Source: Acidobacteriaceae bacterium KBS 146
GTDB taxonomy: Bacteria > Acidobacteriota > Terriglobia > Terriglobales > Acidobacteriaceae
Assembly (NCBI GenBank): GCA_000688615.1
Contig: JHVA01000001.1
Coordinates: 2,852,001 to 2,916,000, forward strand
DNA: 64,000 nucleotides
Reading direction: 5' to 3'
Shown here: positions 44,265 to 54,600 of the stretch, piece by piece
Numbering within the stretch: the stretch's first letter is position 1
How the letters are laid out: each line of letters opens with the position of its first letter
Made by a program: the position numbers and the translations under genes
Notes under the pieces: model-generated
The model's database searches: none
Seen by the model: only the letters and a program-made list of their open reading frames with translations
Told to the model about the DNA's origin: nothing

Positions 44265-45797
44265 TCAGACCTTAGCGACAGGAACGATTATTTCGCTAAA
44301 GATCTCAACGCGATTGCGTCCATTGCGCTTGGCTGTATAGAGCGCTCGGTCGGCCTCGTCGATGAGTTGCTGGGGAGAGGTCTTGTGTGAGGGCCATCTG
44401 ACGGTCGCCACTCCGGCGCTGAGGGTGACGGTCCTGAGAGCAGCGTTTGACTCCGCAATATTAAGGCGGCTGATGGCAATGCGGATCCGATCCGCAAGAA
44501 GTTGTGCACCGGCACTGTCGGTCGAGGTGAGGATCACGGCAAACTCTTCACCACCGTATCTGGCAAGAAGGTCGCCGCTGCGGGGAACGAGTTCCCGCAG
44601 CGCAGCGGCAATCTCAACGAGGCAGCGGTCACCCGCGAGGTGCCCATAGGTATCGTTGAGGATCTTGAAGTGGTCGATATCCAGCAGCAGGAGCGACAAC
44701 GGCTGCTTAGTTCGTATGCCTCGATTCCATTCACTCTGCAGTGTGTCGTCGAAGTGTCGGCGATTGGAGATGCCAGTGAGTCCATCCTGGAGCGAGATTG
44801 ATTGGAGCCAGTTGCGTGCTTCGCGCAGGGAGCGTTCAGAACGCATGTAGCGACCCTGCAGGGTGATGGCTCGAATGGCATAGATGACGAGCGCTAGTGC
44901 TAGGGTGCCAACCCCCAGATGAAAATGGTGCCGGATCTGAACGATGGCTAATAGGAAGAGCGCAATCGTATAAAAGACCGGGCTGGCATTCTCTATAAAC
45001 AGGGAGACAGGCCGGTCCTCGAGATGGATCGGGACGACGTTCTCCTCATTCTGGAAGGGGATCACCAGAGCTATGGAGAGAAACAGAAACGGCACGACGC
45101 TCAATGCGTTGTAGACGCCCATCCGGTCGCCAAGGACGATGAAGAGGTGGTTGTAGAGTCCGGCAAAGATGGCGTAGATCCAGAGGAATCCAGCCAGTAT
45201 CCGGAAGTAATGCCGGCGCTCTCCCTGATCGGTAAGGGTAAAGAGACGTAGCGTGGCTCCGCAGGCGAGAAAGATATTTTCAATGTTGTCGGCCTGAGCG
45301 ACGACGGTTACGGGTACCGGATCGTCCTGCAACCGCATAAAAGGAACCACGCTGAAGAACGTCACATAGACCAGGATGGCCGTTACGATCGCCTGGGCGG
45401 CGTCAAGCCATATAAAGAGAGACCTGCGCTCTTCGCGGGTGGGTGAAGCGACGGCCAGAAGAACGGGCAGGCCGTAGAGATAGTACGCGATGTCGGAGTA
45501 ACCGGCGACGGCATCTGAGGCATCGGGACGAATAAGGTCGTCCCACGCCGCCAGCGACATACCCGTGCACCAGAGGAACAGTGCGACGGCCAATAAACCC
45601 CAATAGAAGCGTGTGCGCGAGGAACTGAGACCAACGTTATAGCAGCAGGCAAGAAAGGCGATCCAGGGGGCGAGGAGCTGAAAGATATAGGTGGCCCGCA
45701 CTGCGTGCGACCCGCTCCAGACGATGGAAGCGATGTGCACGCCCAGATAGAGGGCTGCGAATGGAACGAGAAATCTCCATGACAGCCATCTCTTCAC
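44265..45797 (-). CDS. Membrane diguanylate cyclase (GGDEF)
   Basis: 510 residues. The GTG start at 45797 has GGAGAGA upstream. Residues about 5-325 contain eight or so membrane helices, and residues about 335-500 form a GGDEF domain: DGLTGISNRRHF, LDIDHFKILNDTYGH and RYGGEEFAVIL. RSGD five residues before GGEEF is an inhibitory I-site (RxxD). GGEEF is an active-site version, so the protein should make cyclic di-GMP and be product inhibited. The membrane part is probably a sensor of unknown signal. Confidence 0.87.
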   Translation of the reverse strand: MKRWLSWRFLVPFAALYLGVHIASIVWSGSHAVRATYIFQLLAPWIAFLACCYNVGLSSSRTRFYWGLLAVALFLWCTGMSLAAWDDLIRPDASDAVAGYSDIAYYLYGLPVLLAVASPTREERRSLFIWLDAAQAIVTAILVYVTFFSVVPFMRLQDDPVPVTVVAQADNIENIFLACGATLRLFTLTDQGERRHYFRILAGFLWIYAIFAGLYNHLFIVLGDRMGVYNALSVVPFLFLSIALVIPFQNEENVVPIHLEDRPVSLFIENASPVFYTIALFLLAIVQIRHHFHLGVGTLALALVIYAIRAITLQGRYMRSERSLREARNWLQSISLQDGLTGISNRRHFDDTLQSEWNRGIRTKQPLSLLLLDIDHFKILNDTYGHLAGDRCLVEIAAALRELVPRSGDLLARYGGEEFAVILTSTDSAGAQLLADRIRIAISRLNIAESNAALRTVTLSAGVATVRWPSHKTSPQQLIDEADRALYTAKRNGRNRVEIFSEIIVPVAKV

Positions 45798-45814
45798 CAG
45801 CTGATCTCTCCAGG

Positions 45815-45849
45815 TAGAACGATTGTTCTACTCCGGTGTACTACACCGG
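45815..45849. promoter_or_regulatory. Two adjacent palindromes upstream of the diguanylate cyclase
   Basis: TAGAACGATTGTTCTA (45815-45830) and CCGGTGTACTACACCGG (45833-45849) are nearly perfect palindromes 17-50 nt before the GTG start. They could be regulator-binding sites or RNA hairpins in the 5' leader that affect translation. No regulator is assigned. Confidence 0.45.
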
Positions 45850-46054
45850 GGAGAGGGTACCAATACAACTGATGGTGGGTGCGAAGGGGTCTGGCCCGAA
45901 AGTGGTAGGTCGGCGAAAGAACCCGGACCATGCCGCGGAAGAGAGAGATCTAACGGATCTGGGAGGTGGGAGCCGATGAACGCTGGAATCCGGGGTACCG
46001 AATCTATGTCAAGAAGGAAACGGAAGATAGGACCCGCGAAGGACGGGCCATCGA

Positions 46055-46360
46055 TCAATGAAGCCTGCGGTAGAAGCTTACAAAGGCTCCCACCAGACCG
46101 AGACCGTAGAGGCCTAAAGGATAGGCGTCCTGGGGTGAGGTGGCTTTATCACTGATCGCTTGAGGGAAGAAGCCGTAGTCGAGCTGGCTGGTGCCGGGTC
46201 GTTCCTTCGAGCTGTAGGGATTTACATCAGGAGGGGTCGCCTCGGAGAGTGACTGGAGATCGTCAAAGCCTGAGTTGGCAGTCGATAAGCCTTCGGCGCG
46301 ACACGCGAGGCTAAGCATAATCAGGCAAATTCCTACCAGGACCGGCAAAGAGCGCCCCAT
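46055..46360 (-). CDS. Small exported protein with C-terminal membrane anchor
   Basis: 101 residues with an N-terminal signal (MGRSLPVLVGICLIMLSLAC, imperfect lipobox) and a C-terminal hydrophobic helix plus basic tail (YPLGLYGLGLVGAFVSFYRR). The middle is polar (residues 24-77). The order of polar region, helix and arginines resembles a C-terminal sorting signal, but no PEP or LPXTG motif is present. A GAGGG site precedes the ATG at 46360. It lies upstream of the diguanylate cyclase, with 257 nt between. Function unknown. Confidence 0.6.
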   Translation of the reverse strand: MGRSLPVLVGICLIMLSLACRAEGLSTANSGFDDLQSLSEATPPDVNPYSSKERPGTSQLDYGFFPQAISDKATSPQDAYPLGLYGLGLVGAFVSFYRRLH

Positions 46361-46533
46361 AAAACCCTCTGTTTTTTGATGTCGATGCAGTAGCCGGGGC
46401 CCAGTGCAGGCAACGATCTCACAAAGATTCCTGGGATGTCTAGATTTTTTGTGTCAGCAAAGAGGAATCTTTCGTAACTCCCGGGTCGTTGGAGCCATTC
46501 CCGCGTGGGACTCTCCCCTGCAACCATGGCTGT

Positions 46534-46836
46534 TCAAGGACGCGCGATTGATCGACCCTCCATCCAATCTTTAATTTTGCGGAGGTCGAAACTGCCAGGG
46601 AGTAAGGTGGTCTCGTTCTTGTGAAGGCGCCGGACAAGGTCAAGGGCGGTTCCAGCGTCCACGAGCAGCGCGAGGTCCGTTGCCAGGCTTCCATGATTGA
46701 GAACTGTCCATCGATGCACCTCGTTGCCGCAGATAGCGATGAAGATGACGGAATGGATCCGCTTTTGCTCACCGCTCTCCAGTTGCATTCCCGGAGTCAT
46801 TACCAGAAGGTAGTCGTCGGATTGTTCTCGATGCAT
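46534..46836 (-). CDS. Hypothetical small protein downstream of mnmE
   Basis: 100 residues from the ATG at 46836, 58 nt after the mnmE stop on the same strand. The composition is protein-like (VIFIAICGNEVHRWTVLNH and LATDLALLVDAGTALDLVRR) and it does not overlap another gene. No ribosome site is clear, and a start farther upstream in the same frame is possible. Not recognised. It could be a chance frame, so confidence is low. Confidence 0.35.
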   Translation of the reverse strand: MHREQSDDYLLVMTPGMQLESGEQKRIHSVIFIAICGNEVHRWTVLNHGSLATDLALLVDAGTALDLVRRLHKNETTLLPGSFDLRKIKDWMEGRSIARP

Positions 46837-46894
46837 GAGGAGGGCGATATTACGGCGAGAAATTAAGCTCCGCTGAATAGTCTGGGTTAGACGG

Positions 46895-48289
46895 TTACTT
46901 TCCGATGCAGAAGGTAGAGAAGATGAGGTGCATGATGTCGTCGGTGGTCGTGGCTCCGGTGAGCCGGTCAAGGGACGAGAGAGCATCGTAGAGATCGACC
47001 AGGAGAACCTCGTGAGGGAGCGAAGCCGCAATCGCTTCCTGCGCCTTGCTGAGGGAGGCAAGGGCATCGGTGACTGCCTGCTTCTGACGGAGGTTCGTGA
47101 CGAGTGCTGCTTCCTGGCTGGGGGCTCCGTTGGTCGCGATCCTTAGGATGGAAGACCGTAGTGCGGCGATGCCTTCGCCGGTCGCCGCAGAGGTTCGAAT
47201 GAGGGATACGGGCCGGTCGAGACTGAGCTCGGCGACTCCAAGGTCGAGCTTGTTGGCGGCGAGGAGAAGGGGCCGATCGGCGAGCGAGGCGATGGTCGCG
47301 AGGTCGTCGGGGTGGAGCGGGGTGGCTCCGTCGATGACCATCAGGATGAGATCGGCCTCTGCCATGACTTCGCGCGATTTGGTGATGCCGATGCTCTCAG
47401 CCTCATCGCTTGCCTCACGCAGTCCGGCTGTGTCGATCAGTTCGACCGGGATGCCTTCGATGGAGACGCGCTCGGTGACCAGGTCGCGCGTGGTTCCAGG
47501 AGTCGCGGTGACGATGGCGCGGTCGCGCTCGACCAGCCGGTTGAAGAGTGAAGACTTTCCGACGTTGGGCCTGCCGACGATGGCGAGTCTCAGGCCTTCG
47601 TGAATGAGGCGTCCATAGCCGAAGGTGCGTTCGAGATCGCGCAGCGGCGAGGCGATCTCCCCAACGCGTGTGGCGATTTCGGCGGAGGGCATGGTGTCGA
47701 TGTCGTCTTCGGCAAAGTCCACACCGGCCTCGAGGCCAGCGATCAGAGCGATCAACCGGTCTTTGACGGGAGCAACTTTGCGCGAGAGCGCTCCACCCAT
47801 CTGTTGCGCAGCGATACGGGCCTGATGCAGCGTAGAGGCGTCGATAAGGTCGCGCACGGCTTCAGCCTGGGTGAGGTCGAGGCGTCCGGAGAGAAAGGCG
47901 CGCCGGGTAAATTCGCCGGGTTCGGCGAGGCGTGCTCCTGCAGCAAGGGCGCGGTCGAGCGCATAGCTCAGCAGAACCGGAGACCCGTGCATGGCGATCT
48001 CTACGATGTCGTCGGAGGTGTACGAATGCGGAGCGGCGAAAAAGGTCGCGACGACCTCGTCGAGGGTGTCTCCAGTCGCCGGATCGATGACATGACCAAA
48101 GCGGGCCCGGCCTGGCTCCATTGGATGGGCAAGCCGAACGAGGCCTTCGCCGATGGCTTTTGCGCGGCTGCCGGAGAGGCGGACGATTCCAATGCCGCCT
48201 CTGCCTGGAGGCGTCGCTATTGCTACGATGGTTTCCAGCTGCGCGGCGATTTCGTGATCTCCAGAGCCGGATGCGAGGGTGCTGCCCAT
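46895..48289 (-). CDS. mnmE: tRNA modification GTPase MnmE
   Basis: 464 residues from the ATG at 48289. The frame is open to 48340 (TTG) and includes another ATG at 48334. The N-terminal tetrahydrofolate-binding domain begins ETIVAIATPPGRGGIGIVRL. The G domain lies inside a helical domain: GRPNVGKSS (P-loop), ATPGTTRD, DTAGLREASD and NKLDLG. The protein ends with FCIGK, the MnmE signature. Together with MnmG it modifies U34 of certain tRNAs. The start is divergent from the GH88/105 gene. Confidence 0.95.
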   Translation of the reverse strand: MGSTLASGSGDHEIAAQLETIVAIATPPGRGGIGIVRLSGSRAKAIGEGLVRLAHPMEPGRARFGHVIDPATGDTLDEVVATFFAAPHSYTSDDIVEIAMHGSPVLLSYALDRALAAGARLAEPGEFTRRAFLSGRLDLTQAEAVRDLIDASTLHQARIAAQQMGGALSRKVAPVKDRLIALIAGLEAGVDFAEDDIDTMPSAEIATRVGEIASPLRDLERTFGYGRLIHEGLRLAIVGRPNVGKSSLFNRLVERDRAIVTATPGTTRDLVTERVSIEGIPVELIDTAGLREASDEAESIGITKSREVMAEADLILMVIDGATPLHPDDLATIASLADRPLLLAANKLDLGVAELSLDRPVSLIRTSAATGEGIAALRSSILRIATNGAPSQEAALVTNLRQKQAVTDALASLSKAQEAIAASLPHEVLLVDLYDALSSLDRLTGATTTDDIMHLIFSTFCIGK

Positions 48290-48458
48290 AGTGAAAGTAT
48301 GGCAGAGTATAGCGGCGCTTGAGATAGCTGCCATTCCCAATCGGCGGGAGGCGGTTTTTCAAAAGATAAAATATTTCCAAACGTATAGGCAGGTGTATAT
48401 CGCGATGTTTAGAATGAGCCGGACGGAAAAACCTGATTTACGGAAGGAATTGAGAAGG

Positions 48459-49550
48459 ATGCCACTGAAGGGTTTGTTTACCGGAGCTCTGCTTGTCTGC
48501 TCGCTTGCGGCGACTGCGGGCGCGCAGGAGAACTACTTTACGAACTGGCCTGCCGGAACCAGTCCGCAGGAGGTCGGTAAACACCTCGCCGACCATTTTG
48601 TGGCCAGTCCACACCAGTACACCAAGACCATTCATTACTCCGAGGTCTGCACCTGGTATGGCGCGTTGCAATATGCAGAGCTGACCCACGATACTGCCCT
48701 GCGGGATGAACTGATTAAAAAGTTTGAGCCCCTGATGCCGGGAGGAGCAGAAGAAGCTCGTCGTCCCGTCCGCCATCATGTCGATGACTCGATCTTTGGT
48801 GTCGTGCCGCTGGAGATTGCGCGCCAGACCAAGGACGCGAAGTTTCTGAAAGAGGGTGTGTGGTGGGCCGACCGCCAGTGGGAGAATCCGCAGCCGGATG
48901 GACTGTCGGCAGAGACCCGCTTCTGGATCGACGACATGTACATGCTGACCATGTTGCAGCTTGAGGCGTATCGCGCTACCGGCGACAAGAAGTACCTTGA
49001 CCGCGATGCCAAGGAGATGGTCGCGTATCTGGATAAGCTGCAGCAGCCGAATGGCCTGTTCTTCCACGCGCCTGATGTGAAGTACTTCTGGGGCCGCGGC
49101 GATGGATGGGTTGCTGCCGGTATGGCGGAGATGCTGAGCGAATTGCCTGAAAATCATCCTGACCGGGCGCGCATCATGAAGGGCTACAAGCTGATGATGA
49201 GCTCCTTGCTGAAGTACCAGGGCAAGGACGGCATGTGGCGGCAGCTGATCGACAAAGATGATGCTTGGCCGGAGAGCTCGAGTTCGGCGATGTTTGCCTA
49301 TGGCATGATCTCCGGCGTCAAGCATGGATGGCTGGATGCCAAGACCTATGGCCCTGCGGCGCGCAAGGCATGGATTGCGGTTGTGGGATACGTCGACCAG
49401 AACTACGACGTCACCCAGGTCTGCGAAGGCACTGGAAAGAAGGATTCACTCGAGTACTACTACCAGCGCAAACGGCGCACCGGCGACTTCCACGGGCAGG
49501 CTCCTGTGCTTTGGTCGGCTGATGCGTTGCTGCGTGAGGGCGTGAAGTAA
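48459..49550 (+). CDS. Secreted glycoside hydrolase, GH88/GH105 family
   Basis: 363 residues from ATG 48459 with a signal peptide (MPLKGLFTGALLVCSLAATAGA). The open frame reaches upstream to 48279 within mnmE and its promoter, without a signal. The mature part has an alpha/alpha barrel of the unsaturated rhamnogalacturonyl hydrolase type: VRHHVDDSIFGVVPLEIAR, WIDDMYMLTMLQLEAYR, KYFWGRGDGWVAAGMAE. Enzymes of this family remove terminal unsaturated uronic acids from pectin fragments. The signal peptide suggests an exported form. GAGAAGG precedes the start. Confidence 0.84.
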   Translation: MPLKGLFTGALLVCSLAATAGAQENYFTNWPAGTSPQEVGKHLADHFVASPHQYTKTIHYSEVCTWYGALQYAELTHDTALRDELIKKFEPLMPGGAEEARRPVRHHVDDSIFGVVPLEIARQTKDAKFLKEGVWWADRQWENPQPDGLSAETRFWIDDMYMLTMLQLEAYRATGDKKYLDRDAKEMVAYLDKLQQPNGLFFHAPDVKYFWGRGDGWVAAGMAEMLSELPENHPDRARIMKGYKLMMSSLLKYQGKDGMWRQLIDKDDAWPESSSSAMFAYGMISGVKHGWLDAKTYGPAARKAWIAVVGYVDQNYDVTQVCEGTGKKDSLEYYYQRKRRTGDFHGQAPVLWSADALLREGVK

Positions 49551-49578
49551 ATCGAAGCAGAGTATGTCATCGTTATAG

Positions 49579-49604
49579 AAAGAGCTCCCCGAGGGGAGCT
49601 CTTT
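49579..49604. terminator. Bidirectional terminator between GH88/105 and tonB-like genes
   Basis: AAAGAGCTCCCC at 49579-49590 pairs with GGGGAGCTCTTT at 49593-49604. Each strand ends in a short T run. It sits between the convergent stops at 49550 and 49626 and can serve both genes. Confidence 0.85.
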
Positions 49605-49625
49605 CTGCTTGCCGGTAAACGTCAG

Positions 49626-51347
49626 CTAATTCGGAAGGCGGAAGGCGACGCGAACCTGCGTTGCAGCCTCAATCGGAGTTCCGTTGAGGGAGTAGGGCTT
49701 GTACCGCCATTTCATTACGGCTTCTTCGGCGGCTGCGCGCAGGCGTGGATCGCCGGAGATAGCCCGGGCGTACTCTACAGCGCCCGATCGGGAGACGATA
49801 GTCTCGACGACCACAGTCCCCTCGATTCCCATGGCCTTGGCTGCTTCGGGATAAACGGGAACCCGGGACGAGATGAGATTGGCTTCCATGACAGAGGCCG
49901 AAACCCTGACGGCCTCCCGCTCTGCGAGCGTCTGCTCCGGACGGGGAACAGGAGTCGCCGTGGCGGGTGCGGGGCGTTGAACCGTTGTCGGCTGGGGAAC
50001 GGGGCGGGGGGACTCTGTTGCAGCAGAGCGGGGGGAGGCTGATGCCGAATGCGACAGCTGCGTCGAGTCGTTGGCCTGCGATGGTTTCAGTGACGCAGGT
50101 TGCTCGACCTTTGCAGGAGGGGTCTGCTGTTGATTCGGCTCCGCTTTCGAAGACGGCACGGCGAGGTCGTGGAGTTCCTGCCCGAAGAGACCGACCTTAT
50201 TTCTGAAGGCGGCCCATCCCCCATGCAACGCTTCCTGACCATAGCCGTTGTGCAAAGCGAACCACGCACCACCGATGAGCAGGAGCAGGATAATCAGCAT
50301 CATGGCCCCCACTCCGATTCGCCGAGGGTGGGTTTCTGCATAGGCCGACAGAGGAACTCCGATGGAGGGATCATCCTCGATATCCTGCGGGGCAAGCCCC
50401 CGGTGCGAGAGAGTGCCGAACGGACGAGGCGCAAAGATCACCGGCTCGCCGACAGGCGCGGCCGGGGGCACATACATCTTTGCAGCAGGTGTGCTTCTGG
50501 GCGCTCTGACAGCTTCCTTCCTGATTGCGCCGTTGTACCTCGGTGTCGCTGGGACGGGATAGTCGGGTTCCGTGGCCGGCTTCGCCTGGAGAGGCCTGGC
50601 TGGTTCGGGATCGGGTCTGCGGTTCGGTTTCGGTTCGTACGACACGAGGGGGGCCGGAGGGGTCGGGACTTCGATTGCGGGCGCCGTCTCTACTGGAGGT
50701 GGCTCGACCAAGGATTCCTGGATGTCAGTTGGGATCTCTGACGAGATTTCCTTGCGGTTGTCTTCTTTCTTAAGCTGCTCGATGCTGGATAACTGGTCGC
50801 GCAGTTCGCGGCTGGTCTCTTCCAGACGTCGAAGCGCGTCCTCGATCGAGATACGTGCCTTTATGGGTCCGGCGGCGGTCTCACTCTTCACCGTGTGAGC
50901 CTCTTCGCGCCCGGCGCCATGTATCTCCGCCTTCGGAGAGGGCGTTTCAGTCTTCTTGGAAAGAAGCGGGTCCTCCGGTTCGGCGATCGTATCCGGAAGC
51001 ACAGGAGATTCGGTGTCAATGCCCGCGAGCATGTTTTTTAGGCCTGCTGTGGCGACCTTTTGGGAGAGCGGCAACTCTGAGATGGCAAGTCCCGTGGAAC
51101 CTTCTACCAGCATGTTGACGATCTCGTCGTCTGTCAGCGTGCCCCTTTCGCGCTCGCTCAGATCACCCACCATCGCCCAGAAGTCCATCGCAAAGTGGCG
51201 GTCCTCTTTGAGAGCGGTGATGAAGTCCTGAAGATTCCTCGCATCCCCAAAAGGAATCCGGTGCATGTCACACAACGAGCGGAATCGCTTCACTGACTGA
51301 TCGTGATTTTCTTTCTCGTCCAAAACGAGCGTTATCCTTCGGTCCAT
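49626..51347 (-). CDS. TonB family energy transducer with a very long N-terminal domain
   Basis: 573 residues. The C-terminal domain (about 480-573) is TonB-type: RVPVYPEAAKAMGIEGTVVV and LRAAAEEAVMKWRYKPYSLN. A single membrane helix lies at about residues 345-364 (IGVGAMMLIILLLLIGGAWF), so some 345 residues precede it, unlike standard TonB where the helix is at the start. The N-terminal part contains a compact segment (about 1-110), a coiled coil (about 165-200) and a long proline-rich stretch. A proline-rich linker follows the helix. It is next to two TonB-dependent receptors on the same strand, which it presumably energises. Confidence 0.82.
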   Translation of the reverse strand: MDRRITLVLDEKENHDQSVKRFRSLCDMHRIPFGDARNLQDFITALKEDRHFAMDFWAMVGDLSERERGTLTDDEIVNMLVEGSTGLAISELPLSQKVATAGLKNMLAGIDTESPVLPDTIAEPEDPLLSKKTETPSPKAEIHGAGREEAHTVKSETAAGPIKARISIEDALRRLEETSRELRDQLSSIEQLKKEDNRKEISSEIPTDIQESLVEPPPVETAPAIEVPTPPAPLVSYEPKPNRRPDPEPARPLQAKPATEPDYPVPATPRYNGAIRKEAVRAPRSTPAAKMYVPPAAPVGEPVIFAPRPFGTLSHRGLAPQDIEDDPSIGVPLSAYAETHPRRIGVGAMMLIILLLLIGGAWFALHNGYGQEALHGGWAAFRNKVGLFGQELHDLAVPSSKAEPNQQQTPPAKVEQPASLKPSQANDSTQLSHSASASPRSAATESPRPVPQPTTVQRPAPATATPVPRPEQTLAEREAVRVSASVMEANLISSRVPVYPEAAKAMGIEGTVVVETIVSRSGAVEYARAISGDPRLRAAAEEAVMKWRYKPYSLNGTPIEAATQVRVAFRLPN

Positions 51348-51615
51348 TTGTGGCTAGGTCTCCGCGGCACACTCCCCCATTTTTAGGATGCAAATGAGGG
51401 GCCATGGACTATCCACAGGTGCGCGGTATCTTGAATCTCACGCTGATTCAGGGACTTATCGAAGATCAAGGGACGCTAAGTAGAGCCGCTGTGGAAATTC
51501 AGGAACCATGGAGGCGCCTCAAAGCTCCAGGGAGTGGGAAGAAAAGACCCGAACAAAAAGGAGTTGGGTTGTACGGCTCTGTGGGCTTCTCTTTGAGCTC
51601 CGGGGATGCCAAGAG

Positions 51616-54600
51616 TCAAAAATCGAATCGAAGGCCGAGCTGGATCTGCCGTTCGCGCGAGTTGTTTGCTGCGGAAGCGGTGTAGATCCCGAAGGGGAGC
51701 ACATTGAGTCCTTCCGCAGCGATGGTCGCGGCGTTCTGAAAGATCAGCGGCGTTACACCGTTGGCCGCAGGAGTTCCTACGAGAAAGGCCCGTTGCTGCA
51801 CTCCGGTATAACTGACATGGTTTGCAAGATTGAAGGCCTCAACCGTTGCGCGGACTCGCATTCGTTCTCCGACGTGCAGCGCACGCGCAAGGCGCATATC
51901 GATCCGGTTTGTGTCGGGAAGCCGTAGCGTATTTCTTCCGACGGTCGGGAGATAGACGGCACCGCCGGAGCCATTGATGCTCTCGCGTCCACCGGTGAGA
52001 CGTGTGCCTCCGAAGATCTCATAGCTGTAAGGGCGTCCGCTGGTCTCGTAGAAGATTCCCGAAAAAGTCCATCCGTTGGCGGCTCGTGAGAGCCATCGCT
52101 CGGAAGAGCGAAGCCTCGGTTCCCAGACAACGCTTGCCACAAGTTTGTGAGGGAAGTTGAGGCGGGATAGGCCCTTGTCGTATTGCACCGTGAAGGGATC
52201 GAACTGTGAGTTGGTCTGTGGGGAAGCTCCTGCATTCTGTCCCTGATCGATGGCCTTGGACCATGTCCATGCCGCGCGAAACTCAAGTCCTCTGCGGCCT
52301 CTTCTACGGGCCTCGAGCGTAAGTGCGTTATAACTTGCGCCGATATCGGACGTCACCACGGTTACGGGACCGTAGCGATCGCTGAGGCGAGCCGTGTAGA
52401 TGGGGATGGCGAACAGTTCGCCGTCTTCAACTCCGCGGATGCCACTGCCCCCGGCAACCTGGAAGGTTCTCACGATGCTCGAGGGAGCGATGTTGCGATC
52501 GACAGCCCCGCTGAGCTGACGGTCAATATTCAAGAGGTAGGTCGCGCTGGCCACAATGTTTGCGCCGACGCTGCGCTCGATGGAGAGAGTTCCCTGCTGC
52601 ACCATCGGCATCCGGAATCGTCGGCTGAAGATGGTTGCTGAGCTTGTAGAGGTGATCGCCGCCGGTGGGCTCGATGTATAGCTGCACACGTATCCGAAGC
52701 CCTGATTGGCAACCTCGGGACAGTTGGTGATGGTGTTGGGAGTGATGCTGATGTGCGTCGCAGAAGAACTTTGTGCGGTATTGACCAGAGCGCTCTGCAC
52801 GGTCGCCCCAGGAAGACGGCCATAGTAGATTCCGTATCCGATGCGAAGTACGCCGCGGCGCATCCCGAAGGGAGCCCAGGTTGCGCCGATGCGAGGACCG
52901 AAGTTGTTGCGGTCCTCGGGCAGGATGCTGGTTGCTCCTGAGGTGCTGAAGATGGCATCTAAAGCAGGATTTGGATGGAGAGGCAGAGGAAGCAAGGAGT
53001 ATTCGTAGCGAAGACCGGCATGGATGGTGAGGCCGGGGCGCGGCCGCCAGTTGTCTTCGACAAAGCCAGCCCACTCCTGTGTGCGAAACGACAACTTTTG
53101 TTCGCCGAAGCTCTGTGCGTAAGAGCGGAAGCAGAAGTTATGTACTGCAGCGACGATGGACGGACAGCCTCCGTTGGGATAGGCATGGACATTGAAGGTG
53201 TAATCGGTGATCCAATCCACCAGCCCGCCTGCATGTCCGTTGGTCGTCCCGCTGTCATAGTGGAAGGTGCCGATGGTGTTGTTGAGTGCGCTGATGTTGT
53301 CTTCGAGAAAGCTGATGTCGATTCCTGCTTCCAGCAGATGTTTGCCGAAGGCCCAGCTCACGGTGTCGACCAGCTGCAGACGACCTTCGTCAGGATAGGC
53401 GATGCGACCAACGCCTGCCGGGGTTCCGAAGGTGAGCCCCGATGGGCCGATAGCGATCTCGGGAACATAGCCCCCTGGCCCGATTGCCGGCTCTTGCGGC
53501 AAGGGTGCTTGCGCCTGCTCGTACTGGAGATCATGCGCGTAGGCAAAACGCAACTCGTTGCTGAGATGAGAAGATGCGGTCCATATCCAGCGACCCGAGG
53601 CCGCATCCAGGTGGATATAGCCGCTGCCCAGGCTAGCGGCGCCGCGATCGACGACGGGTGCTCCGCGAAGTCCGGCGGGAGCTGCGGAACGCATACGGTT
53701 GTACTGAACGCTCAGCCGATTGCGCTGCGATGCCTGCCAGTCCAGCTTGATGAAGTTGATGGTCTGGTCGTCGCGGCGATCGACTTTTCCCGTGAGACCA
53801 CTCAGATAATTCAACGCGGCATTTGATTTTGCCGGAGTGACTCCACGATTGGCGAGAAGAGCGCTCTGCATTGGAGTGAGCCGATAGAACTCCGGGTCGG
53901 CGGGTGCGCCAATGGCGGGGAAGCCTCGACGTTGCTGATCGAAGGCATAGAAGTAGTAAAGGCGATTGCGGATGAGGGCTCCGCCGATGGTTCCTCCAAA
54001 CTGCTGGCGCAGATCGTGCGGCTTCACATAGTCGCTGGAGACGAGTCCGTCCTTGTAGGTGGTGGCAATCGAAAAGGGGTTAGTAGCTCCCCACGAACTG
54101 GAACGTGCCGTGTAGAAAGCTGTGCCATGCAGATCATTGGTTCCGCTTTTGGAGATGGTGGAGATAGAGCCTCCCGCTCCGCGGCCATAAAGGGCAGAAT
54201 AGTTCTGCGTGTTTACGCGAAACTCGCGAACGGCTTCCTGAGAGAAGGTGTAAGAGGCTCCGGTGCGTCGCCAGGATGCAGCATTGCGGCGTGCTCCTCC
54301 TGGTTCGACGCCGGTCAGGTCGGAGCGATCCTGACTTTCTGGTGCGGTCATGCCCCGCGAGACGGATTGAAAGTTCTGATCGTCGGAGACTCCATCCACT
54401 GCCGTGCTATTTTGCGTGACCGCGAGTCCGCGAAAGCTGAGCAGGTCACCGCCCTTGTCATCGGGATTCGCCGCAGGAGTGAGCAACGCGAAGCTCTGCC
54501 ATCGTCTTCCACTCACCGGAAGACTGTTCATCTCGGATGTGTCGATTACGCTTGTGACTGCTGTGCCCTCGGGCTGCTCGAGGCCAGGGGAGTCTTCCTG

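Noticed and set aside
46621..46866. Plus-strand frame of 81 residues opposite the small protein after mnmE
   Set aside because: No ribosome site, and the opposite strand gives a more protein-like sequence. Neither is certain.
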